Notes under the pieces: generated by a model
Told to the model about the DNA's origin: nothing
What the model saw: the letters and a program-made list of their open reading frames with translations, nothing else
Database searches by the model: none
Assembly (NCBI GenBank): GCA_033557465.1
Contig: CM066033.1
Coordinates: 1,301,871,022 to 1,301,935,021 of the forward strand
Length of the DNA: 64,000 nucleotides
Origin: Ichthyophis bannanicus
Taxonomy: Eukaryota; Chordata; Amphibia; Gymnophiona; Ichthyophiidae
Reading direction: 5' to 3'
Made by a program: the position numbers and the translations under genes
Part shown: one piece after another, positions 33,193-42,982 of the stretch
Layout of the letters: every line of letters starts with the position of its first letter
How positions within the stretch are numbered: the first letter of the stretch is position 1

Positions 33193-35145
33193 TCATATTA
33201 AGTGATTGGGTTGTGAGGAGGGAGTAGGTGAGTCATTTGGTTGTGAGAAGTGCTCCAGGAATAAATGGTGCTTGAGGGCTTTCCTGAATTGCCTGAGGTC
33301 ACTGATCAATCTGATGCTGGGGGGTAGGTTGTTCCAGCATCTGGGGGCATAGAACGCGAATGCTCTGTTATTAGTTGATTGTGTGCATTTTATGGTTTCT
33401 CTTGGGATAATTAGGGCATTGGCGGCTAATGTTCTCCTAGATCTATTGTTAGGGGTGAGAGTGAGTAAGTCTGCGATTGAGAGGGGAGATATTTTATTAA
33501 TGGATTTGAACGTGATGAGGAGGGCTTTGTATGAGATCCTGCTACTTATCGGCAGCCAGTGTAGTTCCCTAAGGATGGGGGTTATGTGGTCCATCCTTGA
33601 GGCTCCGCACAGGATGCAAGCGGCAGCATTCATGGCTAATTGTAGCGGGTTTAGGGTTAAGAACATAAGAACATAAGATATGCCATACTGGGTCAGACCA
33701 AGGTCCATCAAGCCCAGTATTCTGTTTCCAACAGTGGCCAATCTAGGTCATATGTACCTAGCAGTTTCCCCAAGAGACACAAGTTCCACAATGCTTGTAC
33801 TGGGTCAAGCATTGATATCTTCGGTCACTTCTTAATAATGGTTTATGGACCTTTCCTCCAGGAACTTGTCCAAACCTTTTTTAAACCCAGCTACACTAAC
33901 AGCCTTTACTACATCCTCCAGTAACAAATTCCAGAGTTTGATTACACGTTGAGTGAAAAAATATTTTCTTTTATTAGTCTTAAATAGTTTACCCTGTAGC
34001 TTCATTGCATGTCCCCTAGTCTTTCTATATTCTGATAAGGTAAACAATCGATCGACGTTTACCCGTTCCACTCCGTTCATTAATTTATAGACTTCTATCA
34101 TATCTCCCCTCAGCCGTCTCTTTTCCAGGTTAAAGAGCCCTAACCTTTTTAGCCTTTCTTCATAGGAGTATCCTTCCATCCCCTTTACCAGTTTGGTGGC
34201 TCTTCTCTGTACCTTTTCTAAAATCGCTATATCCTTTTTAAGATATGGCGACCAGAATTGCACACAATATTCAAGGTGCGGTCTCACCATGGAACGATAT
34301 AGAGGCATTATAATATCTTTTGTTTTATTTTCCATTCCTTTCCTTATCATACCTAGCATTCTATTTGCTCTCTTGGCCGCCGCTGCACACTGGGCCGAGG
34401 GTTCTAACATGGTATCCGCAATGACGCCTAGGGTATTCTTGGGAAGTCCGTGGAGTATGATGTTTGCGTAGTCGAAGTGGGGTGTAACTAAGGCTTGGAA
34501 TATTGTGTGGAAATTCTCTGGATCCAACATGGGTCTCAGGTGCCGTAGGGTCTTGATCTTGTAGTAAATGGTCTTTACAGTGCGGCTTATGTGTGTTGTG
34601 AAGTTCAGTTGCTGATCTAATGTCACACCAAGGTAACATATGGTTGGCTTGATTGAAAGTTCTGCATCTCTCACTTTTAGGGTCGGAGGGGGAGAGAAGT
34701 TTTTGTTTCTTGTGGCGATTAGGACCTCGTTTTTTTTTAAATTTATTCGTAGGTTCTGATTGAGAAGTCAGTCTGTTATTGCATTGAAGCAATCGACTAA
34801 GGCTGTATAATCGGGAAGGGTGATGTTGATAGGTGTGAATATCAGCACATCATCTGCATAGAGGAGACAGGACATACCGAATGAGCGAGTGATTTCACAA
34901 ATTGGCTGCATGTATATATTAAAGAGCAGCGCGGATAGGGAGGAGCCTTGGAGTACTTCTTGCTTTGATGGAAAGGTTCAGATGTGTTGGAGCCGATACA
35001 AACTTGTTGCCTTCGTTCTTCTAAGTAGGACTTGCACCAATCCCATGCAAGACCCTGGATTCCCTTGTCTTGGAGTCGAGTTAAGAGTTGGTCATGGTCG
35101 ACTGAATCAAACATGGCGGCAATGTTAAGGAAGATTAGAGCGTTG
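33193..35145 (-). pseudogene. RT remnant of L2-like LINE (family C)
   Basis: Minus strand. Upstream part 35145-34842 (AAMFDSVDHDQLLTRLQDKG, motif A region) is frameshifted near 35000. 34674-34430 reads [13 protein letters not shown] and [13 protein letters not shown] through to GLPKNTL. After the CR1 insertion, coding resumes at 33657 with NPLQLAMNAAA, HITPILRELHWLPI and a C-terminal end at 33193. About 650 residues would be expected for the RT-to-end portion. The YADD box region lies near 34862-34845 and is degraded. Confidence 0.8.
33658..34428 (-). mobile_element. CR1 LINE 3' end (family B) nested in LINE C
   Basis: 771 bp: an open stretch of RT C-terminus from the junction ([44 protein letters not shown] at 33832), 3' UTR and an octamer tail at 33661-33680. 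TAGGGT occurs at both edges (33652-33657, 34429-34434). Removing the insert restores the LINE C reading NTLNPLQL, so the boundaries are firm. Confidence 0.9.
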
Positions 35146-35154
35146 GTGGAAGAT

Positions 35155-35890
35155 TTGAGGGGTTGGTGGTCCATAACCAGGGTAAATGGCGGCCCAGTAG
35201 GTAATACCTGTAGGTTTCAAGTGCTCCCTTGACAGCTAGAGCTTCCGTCTCGATCACAGCATAGTGTTTCTCCCAATGGAGCAACTTCCTGCTGATGAAT
35301 GCCACTGGATGTTCTTCACCTCTGACTTTCTGGGCCAGAATGGCTCCCACATGCTCTTCCAAGGAATCTGTTTGTACAATAAATGGTAGAGAGAAATCAG
35401 GACAGGTGCCGAGCACACAGCCTCTTTGAGACGCTGGAAGGCCCAGTCCAAGTCTGGTGACCATTGAGTCTGCTTGGGAGTTGTCTTCCAGAGGAGATTA
35501 GTTAATGGCTCCACAATCTCTGCAAAATTGGGGATAAACTGGCAGTAATAGCCAACCAATCCAAGGAAGGCCCAAACATCTTTCTTTGACTTCAGGGTGG
35601 GTACCTTCCATAGTTGAGGACGTATATAGCTGTTCCTGATTAAAGAGTCCAGGTATCGGACATCCTGGCCTCCCAGGAAGGATTTCTTAGGTTTAGCCAT
35701 GAACCCGGCTTTTCGCAGGCTGGTCAACAGCTTGTACCTGGGTTAGATGGGTAGCCCAGTCTTTTCTGTAGATGACGATGTCATTAAGGTATGCAGCTGC
35801 ATACTCCTTGTGCTGTCTCGGCAGGTAGTCAACCAGGCATTGAAACATAGGGCCGGGGGCCCGTGAAAACATGGGCTTGGGACCCATGAA
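35155..35890 (-). pseudogene. Gypsy RT palm/thumb and RNase H remnant
   Basis: RT motif C reads YLNDIVIYR near 35795-35770, with Asn in place of the first catalytic Asp. WAFLGLVGYYCQFIPNFAEI at 35565-35506 is the gypsy thumb. RNase H starts at PFIVQTDS near 35380 and includes HPVAFISRKLLHWEKHYAVIE. RT and RNase H lie in different frames with a shift near 35400. It ends in an FTLVMDHQPL-like segment at 35165, where LINE C is inserted. Confidence 0.85.
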
Positions 35891-36116
35891 AACTCACCCC
35901 TTCGCTACCGCTTTCAGATCTCCACTCACCTAGTCTCCTTTGTATTTCCTTACCATTCCCCCTAGATGTATCCCATGTCTACAGCAACTGTTTTGTATGT
36001 CTTGACTAGATTGTAAGCTCTGATGAGCAAGGACCATCTTTTATATGTGTCTGTGCAGTGCTGCGTACTTCTTGTTGCACTATACAAATGCTCAGTAGTA
36101 GTAGTAGTGGTAATAA
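35888..36116 (+). mobile_element. L2 LINE 3' end
   Basis: Last L2 codons and 3' UTR on the plus strand (AGATTGTAAGCTCTGATGAG, GTGCTGCGTACTTCTTG), ending in a (AGT)n tail at about 36091-36110. It splits the RT of the gypsy element between the LDLTMGYWQV segment and motif C. Confidence 0.8.
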
Positions 36117-36117
36117 T

Positions 36118-36242
36118 CCAAATGGCAGTATGATAAACTGGAATAAGCCTTGTGGTGTCGAAAAGGCAGCTTTCTCCTAGGCAGCCAGAGTCAAGGGTAC
36201 CTGCCAGTATCCCATGGTCAAGTCCAGAGTTGAGATAAAGCA
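36118..36242 (-). pseudogene. Gypsy RT motif A segment
   Basis: The minus strand reads FISTLDLTMGYWQVPLTLAA, then a TAG stop, then EKAAFSTPQGLFQFIILPFG. This contains RT motif A (LDLTMGYWQV) and motif B-side residues. It lies between an L2 3' end on the left and an L2-like fragment on the right, and joins directly in order with the 35.9-kb piece. Confidence 0.85.
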
Positions 36243-36790
36243 TGCTTTACCAAGTTACAATTACAGTTAATTTGATATGCCGCCTATGGCTAAAGCATCT
36301 TGGTACTTAACAGAATAAAAACAATGAAAGAAGGTACAATGAAATTCAATAAAATAAACAAGAGGGTGTGTTACAAAGACAAAAGGACAGTGGGCAGGAT
36401 GATTGATGAGAAGCCGAGGTTACAAGTCAAGTGAGTGTCGTATAACAAGGACATGTAGGGGGGATGGAATGGGAGAGACAAAGACAAGACAATGACTGAC
36501 GTCACTCCTGAGCCAGTCAGCCGAGAAACAGAAACGACGGAATCAGGGAGAAACTTCTCAAGGGAGACAAGAACAAAAGAGTGGACCTTCAGTTGGGATT
36601 TGAAGTAGGAAAACAAAAGTTAGTCATGGAGGGAAGAAGGTAAAGAATTCCAGAGGGAGGTGGCTACCACCCTGAAAGAAGAGGAACATGACATGGAAGA
36701 GCGAACAAGATGAAAGCTGAGGACCACAAGAAGATACTGTGAAGCAGAACAGAGAGTACGTTGAGGAGTGTATGATATCAGGAGTTGCTC
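36243..36790 (-). mobile_element. L2-like LINE 3' end
   Basis: Minus strand: VVATSLWNSLPSSLHD-like C-terminus near 36665-36620, then LFSYFKSQLKVHSFVL and a UTR ending near 36250. Inserted within the gypsy RT. A different L2-like family from C, judging by the ending. Confidence 0.65.
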
Positions 36791-36794
36791 ATTT

Positions 36795-37567
36795 AGAACA
36801 TAAGAATATAAGACATGCCATACTGGGTCAGACCAAGGTCCATTAAGCCCAGTATCCTATTTCCAACAGTGGCCGATCCAGGCCACAAGTACCTGGTAGG
36901 TTCCCAAAAAGGTACATAGGTTCCACAACACTTGTCCCGGGGTAAGCAGTGGATTTCCTGGGTTCTCTTTAATAATGGTTTATGGACCTTTCCTCCAGGA
37001 ACTTAAACCCAGCTACACTAACAGCGTTTATTACATCCTCCACAGGGCTGGCCCAAAGGTTTCTGCCACCCCAGGCAGAAGTCCCAGCCATGCCCTTCGT
37101 GCTGATTCCAGCAGCAAGGGGGGCGGATAGGCCCTTCAACAGGCCATGTGTTTCAGCACACATGGCCTGTCACCTCTGACCCCCCTCTGATGCAACTTCA
37201 GGGCTCAGAAGTGGCAGGTCATGAGTGCCAAAGCACCACTGCCACCCAGCCTAGCTGCCCCCGACCCTGCTGCTGTGATCAGAGCAGAAGGAGGCAGCGG
37301 CATGGCTTGGGGGGAGGGCAGTAGGTCATGTGTGCCAAAGCACATGGCCTGCTGCCCACACAGGTCTGTCACCCTAGGCGGCTGCCTAATAGATGGGCCA
37401 GCCCTGATCCTCCGGTAACCAATTCCAGAGTTTGATTACACTTTGAATGAAAAAATATTTTCTCTTATTAATCTTAAATTTGTTACATTGTAGCTTCATT
37501 GCGTGTTCCCTAGTCTTTCTACTTTTTGATGAACAACTGATCTACCTTTACCTGTTCTACTCAACTA
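36795..37567 (-). mobile_element. CR1 LINE 3' end (family B), split by a hAT MITE
   Basis: Octamer-derived tail at 36796-36812 (minus), 3' UTR, and the last RT residues (EERSINHY) near 36975. The protein end is shortened by a deletion. After the MITE, sequence resumes at 37415 and runs to about 37567. Inserted within the gypsy RT region. Confidence 0.8.
37043..37406. mobile_element. hAT MITE with 8-bp target duplication
   Basis: 364 bp with perfect 13-bp inverted ends (CAGGGCTGGCCCA and TGGGCCAGCCCTG). Flanked by ATCCTCCA (37035-37042) and ATCCTCCG (37407-37414). GC-rich interior with repeated CACATGGCCTG words; no coding capacity. A related truncated copy ends near 57021. Confidence 0.93.
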
Positions 37568-37570
37568 ATT

Positions 37571-37839
37571 GGAGTGGAGGAGTGGCCTAGTGGTTGGGGC
37601 AAAGTACTTCAAGCCAGAAGGTCAGGGGTTCAAATCCCACTAGAGGACAGCAACCTTGGGCTGGAAGGACTGGGGTTTCTAATCCCACAGGTGCTCCTTG
37701 TGATCTTGGGCAAGCCACTTAACCCTCCATAGCCCATGTTTCCTGTAAAATAGTTATCTCCAAGTTATAATGCCTTGTTCAATGTAAACTGCACTGATGC
37801 AGAATAGTGTGGTATAATAAGAAAATGTAAATAAATAAT
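37571..37839 (+). mobile_element. tRNA-headed CORE-SINE
   Basis: Three parts in order. The tRNA-like head has A box GTGGCCTAGTGGTTGG (37583-) and B box GGTTCAAATCCC (37627-37638). A CORE-type segment, TGATCTTGGGCAAGCCACTT (about 37701-37720), is shared with MIR and other CORE-SINEs. A LINE-derived 3' tail (37730-37839) has a terminal hairpin (CTGCACT 37789-37795, AGTGTGG 37806-37812) and an AATAAAT end. Inserted within the gypsy RT. Confidence 0.85.
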
Positions 37840-38883
37840 TTATAGCTCATCTACTCAGGGCATTGGATATGCTTCCAATTTAGAAATGGCATTGACCTTC
37901 CAGAAGTCATTGCAGAATCTGGTGTTCCCATCTGGTTTGGGAGACAATATGATGGGGGATGATCAATCACTCATAGACTCTTATATAACTCCCAGGTTAA
38001 GCATTTCCTCAAGTTTCTTGGTGATGGTCTGTCGCCAGGCCTCCAGAATTCAAAAGGGTTATTGTCGGATAACCACCCCAGTAATAATATCATGATAAGT
38101 GAGATGGGTTCATCCTGGGCGGGTGGAGAGTACCTCTAGGTTCCAGTAGATCAGACCCCCTAGGTCTCTTCTTTGGGCTGCAAAGAGCTGGTCTCCAATT
38201 GGGATTTGAGCTAGATTACACAGGGCTGAAGTTTCTAGCCCAAAATAATCCTGTACCACCACAGCCATCACTGGAGTCCACTTTTTCAGTAGATTAATAT
38301 GGTAAATTTTGGCCTTCTTCCATTTATCTGGCTGGACAATTTTGTAGTAAACAGGGACCCACTTTCTTTTCCACCTCAAAGGGCCCCTCCCATTTACAGA
38401 GTAACTTGCTCTCAGATGAGGCAGCAAGACTAAAACTCTGTCGCCTGGTTGGAAAGTGCAGTGCATGGCTGCTCGGTTGTAACCTTTGACCTGTTCAGCT
38501 TGGGCTGTTCCCAGACAGTCTGGCCACCTCTCTGGCTTTCTTCAGCCGGTCTTGCATTTGTATGATGTACTCCACCAGGTTACACCCAGGACGGGCTTCC
38601 TCTTCCCAGATTTCCCCCACTACTTCTAATATGCCTCTTGGCTGTCTTCTGAAGAGCAGTTCAAAAGGCAAAAATCCCATGGAACTCTGAGACACCTCGC
38701 GGATGACAGACATCAAGTAGGATAGGAGAGTGTCCCAATTCTTTCCATCCTCCTGCATAAACATTTTAAACATCTGCTTCAGAGTTTTATTGAAACTCTT
38801 AATGAGGACATCCATTTGTGGATGATATACTGACGTTCGCAGCATCTTAACCTTCACATAGTGTAATGTCGCTATTACCCCAC
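37840..38883 (-). pseudogene. Gypsy integrase C-terminus running into RT N-terminus
   Basis: One frame on the minus strand joins the two domains from 38466 to 37840. VYHPQMD and FNKTLKQMF (integrase core end) lie upstream at about 38840-38770. FQPGDRVLVLLP and KIYHINLLKKWTP (integrase C-terminal region) follow at about 38455-38275. Then, after a TGA near 38110, the same frame reads THLTYHDIITGVVIRQ, LNLGVI, PIILSPKPDGNTRFCND and NAISKLEAYPMP (RT N-terminus). Six or so stops interrupt it. The usual catalytic Glu after HPQxD appears as Lys. Confidence 0.85.
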
Positions 38884-38954
38884 AGCTTGTGCTTGTAGAG
38901 TTAAGCGGCCTGATCCCTTCTTCCGGTAGGAAAATAGTGCTTGGGGAAAGCACT

Positions 38955-38975
38955 GCCTCCTGGGAGTTGTAGTTT
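38955..38975 (-). promoter_or_regulatory. ZNF143/STAF-like motif
   Basis: Minus-strand ACTACAACTCCCAGGAGGC closely resembles the ACTACAATTCCCAGCATGC consensus bound by ZNF143 and known in many vertebrate promoters and some LTRs. It lies near the 3' end of the LTR-like insert. Confidence 0.5.
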
Positions 38976-39247
38976 TCACCAACCGAAATAAAGAGAGTAG
39001 TGGAGCTCGAGTTTCAGGCAAATAACAAGATTTTAATTCCCCTTCCAAACGGCTTTTACATACAGAAAATAAAGAACAGTTGGCCATGTATCTTCTGGCA
39101 GGAAATAATATCAGAATGGAACATAAACAGCTTCCTATATCAGCATCACAGTAATCCAACTTAAAGAGCAATTCTCTGTTCCAAAAACCTTTGGTGCTTT
39201 TTCTTCTAGCTGCTACCTGCATCTCTCTCTCTCTGCACAGCTTAATC

Positions 39248-40175
39248 CTAACACACAGGTCTTATCTTATCAGACACAGATATTGTACAGTCCATTGACT
39301 CAACAGGCAGGTATTCTAAAGATGGTTCTGTTTCCATTGGTTCATATTGGTTCTCAGCTGGAAATGTCTGCAATTGACTACAGGGTGTTTCCAAGCACAC
39401 ACCTATTCCTTCAGCATGAGACTTTTCCCTGTAGCCTCCTGCTACACAAGGTTGGGAATTGCCACAGTATTCATCACACATAAAGCCCCACCCTTCTGGG
39501 CTAATATCAGAGCACTTCTTAAAAACAGCTTTGCTTTTATACCAGTCACCCAGCCTACCTTTTGGCTTCCTTATGGGAGATTCCTTTTGCCCTCCAGGAT
39601 CAGCTACAGATACAAGCCTTGGAGTTTCTACGTGCACACAAGTCTGCCTTCTTGGTACATTTCCCTTCTGGCTGCCTTTTATATACGGCACCAAACCTGG
39701 GCTGCTTGTACCTGGCTCCTTTGCACTGGTTCTCTGCTCGTTTCTTTTGCTGATTTCCCTTTCTGAGTCAAAGGTCAGAGAATCTTCTGTTACCATTAGT
39801 TCCTCTGAATCCTCACTCCCAAGCCAATCCTCTGCTTCTCGTGACTGCTTTCTTGACTGCCCTCGTGGCTGTTCTAACGGCTGTGCTCCAGGCTGTGTTC
39901 CCGGCTGTGCTCCCGGCTGTGCTAACTTCCTTCCTAATGAGCTTCCCTTATATCTCTGGCTTCCTGGGTTTAACCTGACCCCTCCCTCCAGCTGGTGTTC
40001 TGCCTCAGCTCGTGACCGATGAGCTGAATTGCAGCAGGGGCGTGTTTTCCTCTCCTCTGATCTGCTCTGTTTGTGGTTTCCCTGGAAACCAGGAGCCATG
40101 TGCATTTGTTTTCTTTCATCAGCTGAAGCTAAATCCTGCGTTTTATCACTCTCTAAGGGATCTGAGGGACCTTCT
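39248..40175 (-). other. Open reading stretch within the LTR-like insert
   Basis: About 309 codons, part of a 349-codon frame whose first 40 codons belong to the interrupted integrase. The insert part is hydrophilic and Glu/Lys/Ser-rich, with a QPGA-type tetrapeptide repeat (about 39925-39865) and scattered Cys near the end (CDEYCGNSQPC). No recognised domain. It has no convincing start of its own, so it may be chance or a gag-like remnant. Confidence 0.35.
39675..39686 (-). promoter_or_regulatory. TATA-like box in the LTR-like insert
   Basis: Minus-strand GTATATAAAAGG, a strong TATA match, about 490 bp from the 5' edge of the insert. It could mark the U3/R boundary of an LTR promoter. Confidence 0.45.
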
Positions 40176-40430
40176 ACACCACAATAGGCACACACTTGCT
40201 TCATGACCCTGGATACAAAGGTTGTTCCTTGATATGTGGGGATCTCGCTGGGTATTCCCACCCGAGAAAAGGCTTCCCAGAGGGCATTTGTGATCATAAT
40301 GGTCTTTATATTTCTCAGAGTGATGGCCTCTGGATATCTGGTAGCATAGTCCAGTATGACTAAAATATACTTGTTACCTCAGGTGGTTCGCTCCAGGGGC
40401 CCTACCAGATCCATAGTAACATAATAACAT
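40176..40430 (-). pseudogene. Gypsy integrase core N-terminal part
   Basis: The minus strand reads MDLVGPLERTT, stop, then KYILVILDYATRYPEAITLR (first catalytic Asp in LDYATRYPEA), FSRVGIPSEIPTYQGTTFVS and VMKQVCAYCG. The second Asp is replaced by Tyr in PTYQGTTF. The fragment is cut at 40430 by CR1 family A and at 40176 by the LTR-like insert. Confidence 0.85.
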
Positions 40431-41865
40431 AGTATATGATGGCAGATAAAGACCATCATGGTCTGCCCAGCAAGGTGCCAAGAGTAGGTGCATCTGCCGC
40501 TCCATGCAGGTCACCCCTCCCCATGCCTTTGTTTAGGGGTGTACCCACTGCTCTGTGCAGGTCATCTCTATTTGTTGAGAAAGCAGAGACAGTTAAGGTT
40601 ATTTTGATTTTATCCTGTTGCTATAAAGGGATCCACTGTGTCTATCCCATGCCATTTTGAATTCTGTCTCTGTGTTTGCCCCCACCACTTCCATCGGGAG
40701 GGCATTCCAAGCATCCACCACCCTTTCAGTGAAAAAGTATTTCCTGACATTGCCTTTCAGTTTACCCCCTTGCAGCTTCATGTTATGTCCTCTAGTTTTA
40801 CAGCTTCCCCATCATTGGAAGAGGTTTGTTTGTTTGTTAATACTCGTTAAGTATTTAAAGGTCTGAATCATATCTCCCCTATCCCTCCTCTCCTCCAGAG
40901 TGTACATATTTAGGGCTTCAAGTCTCTTATATGTCTTCTGGCACAGGCACCAAATCATTTTGGTCGCCTTTCTCTGAACCATATCCACTCTTTGTATGTC
41001 CTTTGCAAGATATGATCTCCAAAACTGAACACAATGTTCCAAATGAGGCCTCACCAGCGTCTTGTAAAGTAGCATTAGCACCTCCTCCTTTCTGCTGATA
41101 ATTCCTCTCTGTATGTAACCCAGCATCCTTCTGACTTTGGCCACCGTCTTGTCACACTGTTTCGCCACCTTGAGATCCTCAGAAACAATCACTCTGAGGT
41201 CCTTCTCCTGGCCACTGCACACCAACCTCTCGCCCCTTGTTGCATACAATTCCCTTGGATTTCTGCATCCCAAGTGCATGACACCGCACTTCTTTACATT
41301 AAATCTTAACTGCCAAGCATTAGACCATTCTTCCAGCTTTTGTAGATCTTTCCTCATATTATCCACTCCACAGGGGAGTCCACTCTGTTGAAAATGTTTG
41401 TTTCACCTGCATAAAGTCTGACTTTTCTATTCAGTCCTCCAGCAATATTGCTCACAAATACATCCCAGGACTGATCCCTGGGGCATGCCACTAATCACCT
41501 TCCTTTCATCCGAGTGAGTTCCATTTACCATCACCTTCTGTCGTCTGTCAGTCAACCAATTTCTGATCCAATTCACCAACTTTGGACCCATCCCCAGGCT
41601 GTTCAGTTTATTGATAAGCCTCCTATGAGGAACAGTATCAAAGGCTTTGCTGAAATCTAGGTAGATTGCATGCCCTTGATCTAGTTCTCTGGTCATCTAG
41701 TCCAAGAACTCATTCAAATTTATTTGGCATGATCATTCTTTGGTAAAACCATGTTACCTTAGATCATGCAACCTATTGGTTTCGAGAAAGCCCACTATTC
41801 TCTCTTTCAGGAGTGCTTCCATTACTTCTCCCGCCAACGAGATAAGGCTTACCAGCCTATAGGGT
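40411..41865 (-). mobile_element. CR1 LINE (family A), 3' part
   Basis: Minus-strand LINE with RT motif A region (IYLDFSKAFDTVPHRRLINK near 41670-41610), GMPQGSVLG near 41487, and a long C-terminal part (41366-40812). The 3' UTR ends TATGTTATTATGTTACT near 40412. The upstream part continues at 43599-43885 beyond a block of CR1 family B. Two frameshifts and several stops. It sits at the 5' broken edge of the gypsy element. Confidence 0.85.
40599..41696 (-). pseudogene. CR1 family A RT C-terminal half
   Basis: 41696-41427 reads through motif A to the motif B region (GMPQGSVLG). A deletion then removes the YADD area. 41366-40812 gives LEEWSNAWQLRFNVKKCGVM, GLVxxxDLKVAKQ-like residues and LVRPHLEHCVQFW. 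After a shift, KLQGGKLKGNVRKYFFTERV runs to a stop at 40599. The missing YADD segment is present but broken in the 45.2-kb copy too (FADTEIC). Confidence 0.8.
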
Positions 41866-42820
41866 TAAATGGGCAATTTTCTCAATGGAGAAAGGTGACT
41901 AATGGAGTACCTCAGAGATCTGTGTGGGCCTGCTGCTTTTAACATATTCATAGATAACCTGGAAATGGGAATAACAAATGAGGTGATCAAATTAGCAGAT
42001 GACACAAAATTATTTGAAGTTGTTAAAATACAAGAGGACTGTGAAAAATTGCAAGAGGATCTTGCTAAATTGGAAGACTGGACGTCCAAATGGCAGATGA
42101 AATTTAATGAGGACAAGTGCAAAGTCATGCACTTAGGGAAGAACGACCCAAACTATGGTTACACGATGCAAGGTTCCACATTAGGAATCACCACCAAAAA
42201 AAAGGATTGAAGCGTCATTGTGGATAATACGTTGAAACCTTTCGCCAAGTGTGCAGCAGCGGCCAAGAAAGCAAATAGAATGCTAGGACTCATAAGGCAA
42301 GGAATGGAGAATAAAACCAAGGCTAAAAAGGTTAGGGCTCTTTAACCTGGAAAAGAGACGGCTGAGGGGAGATATGATAGAAGTCTATAAATTAATGAAC
42401 GGAGTGGAACGGGTAAATGTAGATCGATTGTTTACCTTATCAGAATATAGAAAGACTAGGGGACATGCAATGAAGCTACAGGGTAAACTATTTAAGACTA
42501 ATAAAAGAAAATATTTTTTCACTCAACGTGTAATCAAACTCTGGAATTTGTTACCGGAGGATGTAGTAAAGGCTGTTAGTGTAGCTGGGTTTAAAAAAGG
42601 TCTGGACACGTTCCTGGAGGAAAGGTCCATAAACCATTATTAAGAAGGGACCCAGGATATCAATGCTTGAACCAATACAAGCATTGTGGCACCTGTGTCC
42701 CTTGGGGAAACTGCTAGGTACGTATGACCTAGATTGGCCACTGTTGGAAACAGAATACTGGGCTTGATGGACCTTGGTCTGACCCAGTATGGCATATCTT
42801 ATGTTCTTATATGTTCTTAT
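41866..42820 (+). mobile_element. CR1 LINE (family B) nested in family A, copy 1
   Basis: Plus-strand: MEYLRDLC... start region, IKLADDTKLFEVV (YADD-type box read as LADDT at about 41990), KLEDWTSKWQMKFNEDKCKV, then after a deletion near 42320 the C-terminal [10 protein letters not shown]... EERSINHY (42374-42643). The 3' UTR and an octamer tail end at 42820. It separates two parts of the family A RT (HKSGNREELT before, NYRLVSLISLAGE after, on the minus strand). Confidence 0.85.
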
Positions 42821-42982
42821 AAGTGACCGAAGATATCAATGCTTGACCCAGTACAAGCATTGTGGAACTTGTGTCTCTTGGGGAAACTGCTAGGTACATA
42901 TGACCTAGATTGGCCACTGTTGGAAACAGAATACTGGGCTTGATGGACCTTGGTCTGACCCAGTATGGCATATCTTATGTTC
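42821..42982 (+). mobile_element. CR1 family B 3' UTR duplicate
   Basis: About 160 bp repeating the 3' UTR of the preceding copy almost exactly (GTGACCGAAGATATCAATGC... to ATCTTATGTTC). It is either a severely truncated extra insertion or a tandem duplication of the tail. Confidence 0.8.

Larger units (their letters stand above)
32925..35150 (-). mobile_element. L2-like LINE (family C), split by CR1
   Basis: Minus-strand LINE inserted into the gypsy RNase H. Its 3' end, with AAATA-rich tail and hairpin (32979-32973 with 32962-32956), is near 32925. The coding remnant runs from the RT motif-A region (about 35145) to the C-terminus. A CR1 family B copy is nested at 33658-34428. Same family as the 17.2-kb copy. 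Confidence 0.85.
38884..40175 (-). mobile_element. LTR-like insertion (1.3 kb) inside the integrase
   Basis: Minus-strand insert starting TGTAGAAGG at about 40175. It splits the integrase between ...VMKQVCAYCG and the continuation at 38883. TGTGG-like sequence flanks both sides. Features in order: a TATA-like GTATATAAAAGG (39686-39675), a second TATA-like GTATAAAAGC further on, ATTAAAATC near 39030, then ACTACAACTCCCAG and an end in CTCTACAAGC. The make-up suggests a solo LTR, but the TG...CA ends and duplication are not exact. A roughly 300-codon open stretch crosses it. Confidence 0.5.
30669..40430 (-). mobile_element. Ty3/gypsy retrotransposon with integrase before RT (Gmr1-like), heavily split
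   Basis: Minus-strand pieces in transcriptional order: integrase core (40430-40176), integrase C-terminus (38883-38110), RT N-terminus continuous with it (to about 37840), RT palm (36240-36118, then 35885-35500), RNase H (35464-35155, remnant near 32900 and 31970), purine tract and 3' LTR. Normal Ty3/gypsy order is RT-RH-IN. IN-RT-RH in a gypsy-type pol is the mark of the Gmr1 group. Gag, protease and the 5' LTR are missing beyond 40430, where CR1 family A begins. At least eight later insertions split it. Confidence 0.8.

Noticed and set aside
39248..40297. A single 349-codon reading frame as a host gene
   Set aside because: Its first 40 codons are gypsy integrase and the rest lies in an insertion, so it is a chimera without its own start.
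37840..40430. Copia-type element, because integrase precedes RT
   Set aside because: The integrase C-terminal motif (HINLLKKW), RT motifs (RFCND, LDLTMGYWQV) and thumb (GYYCQFIPNF) are gypsy-type.
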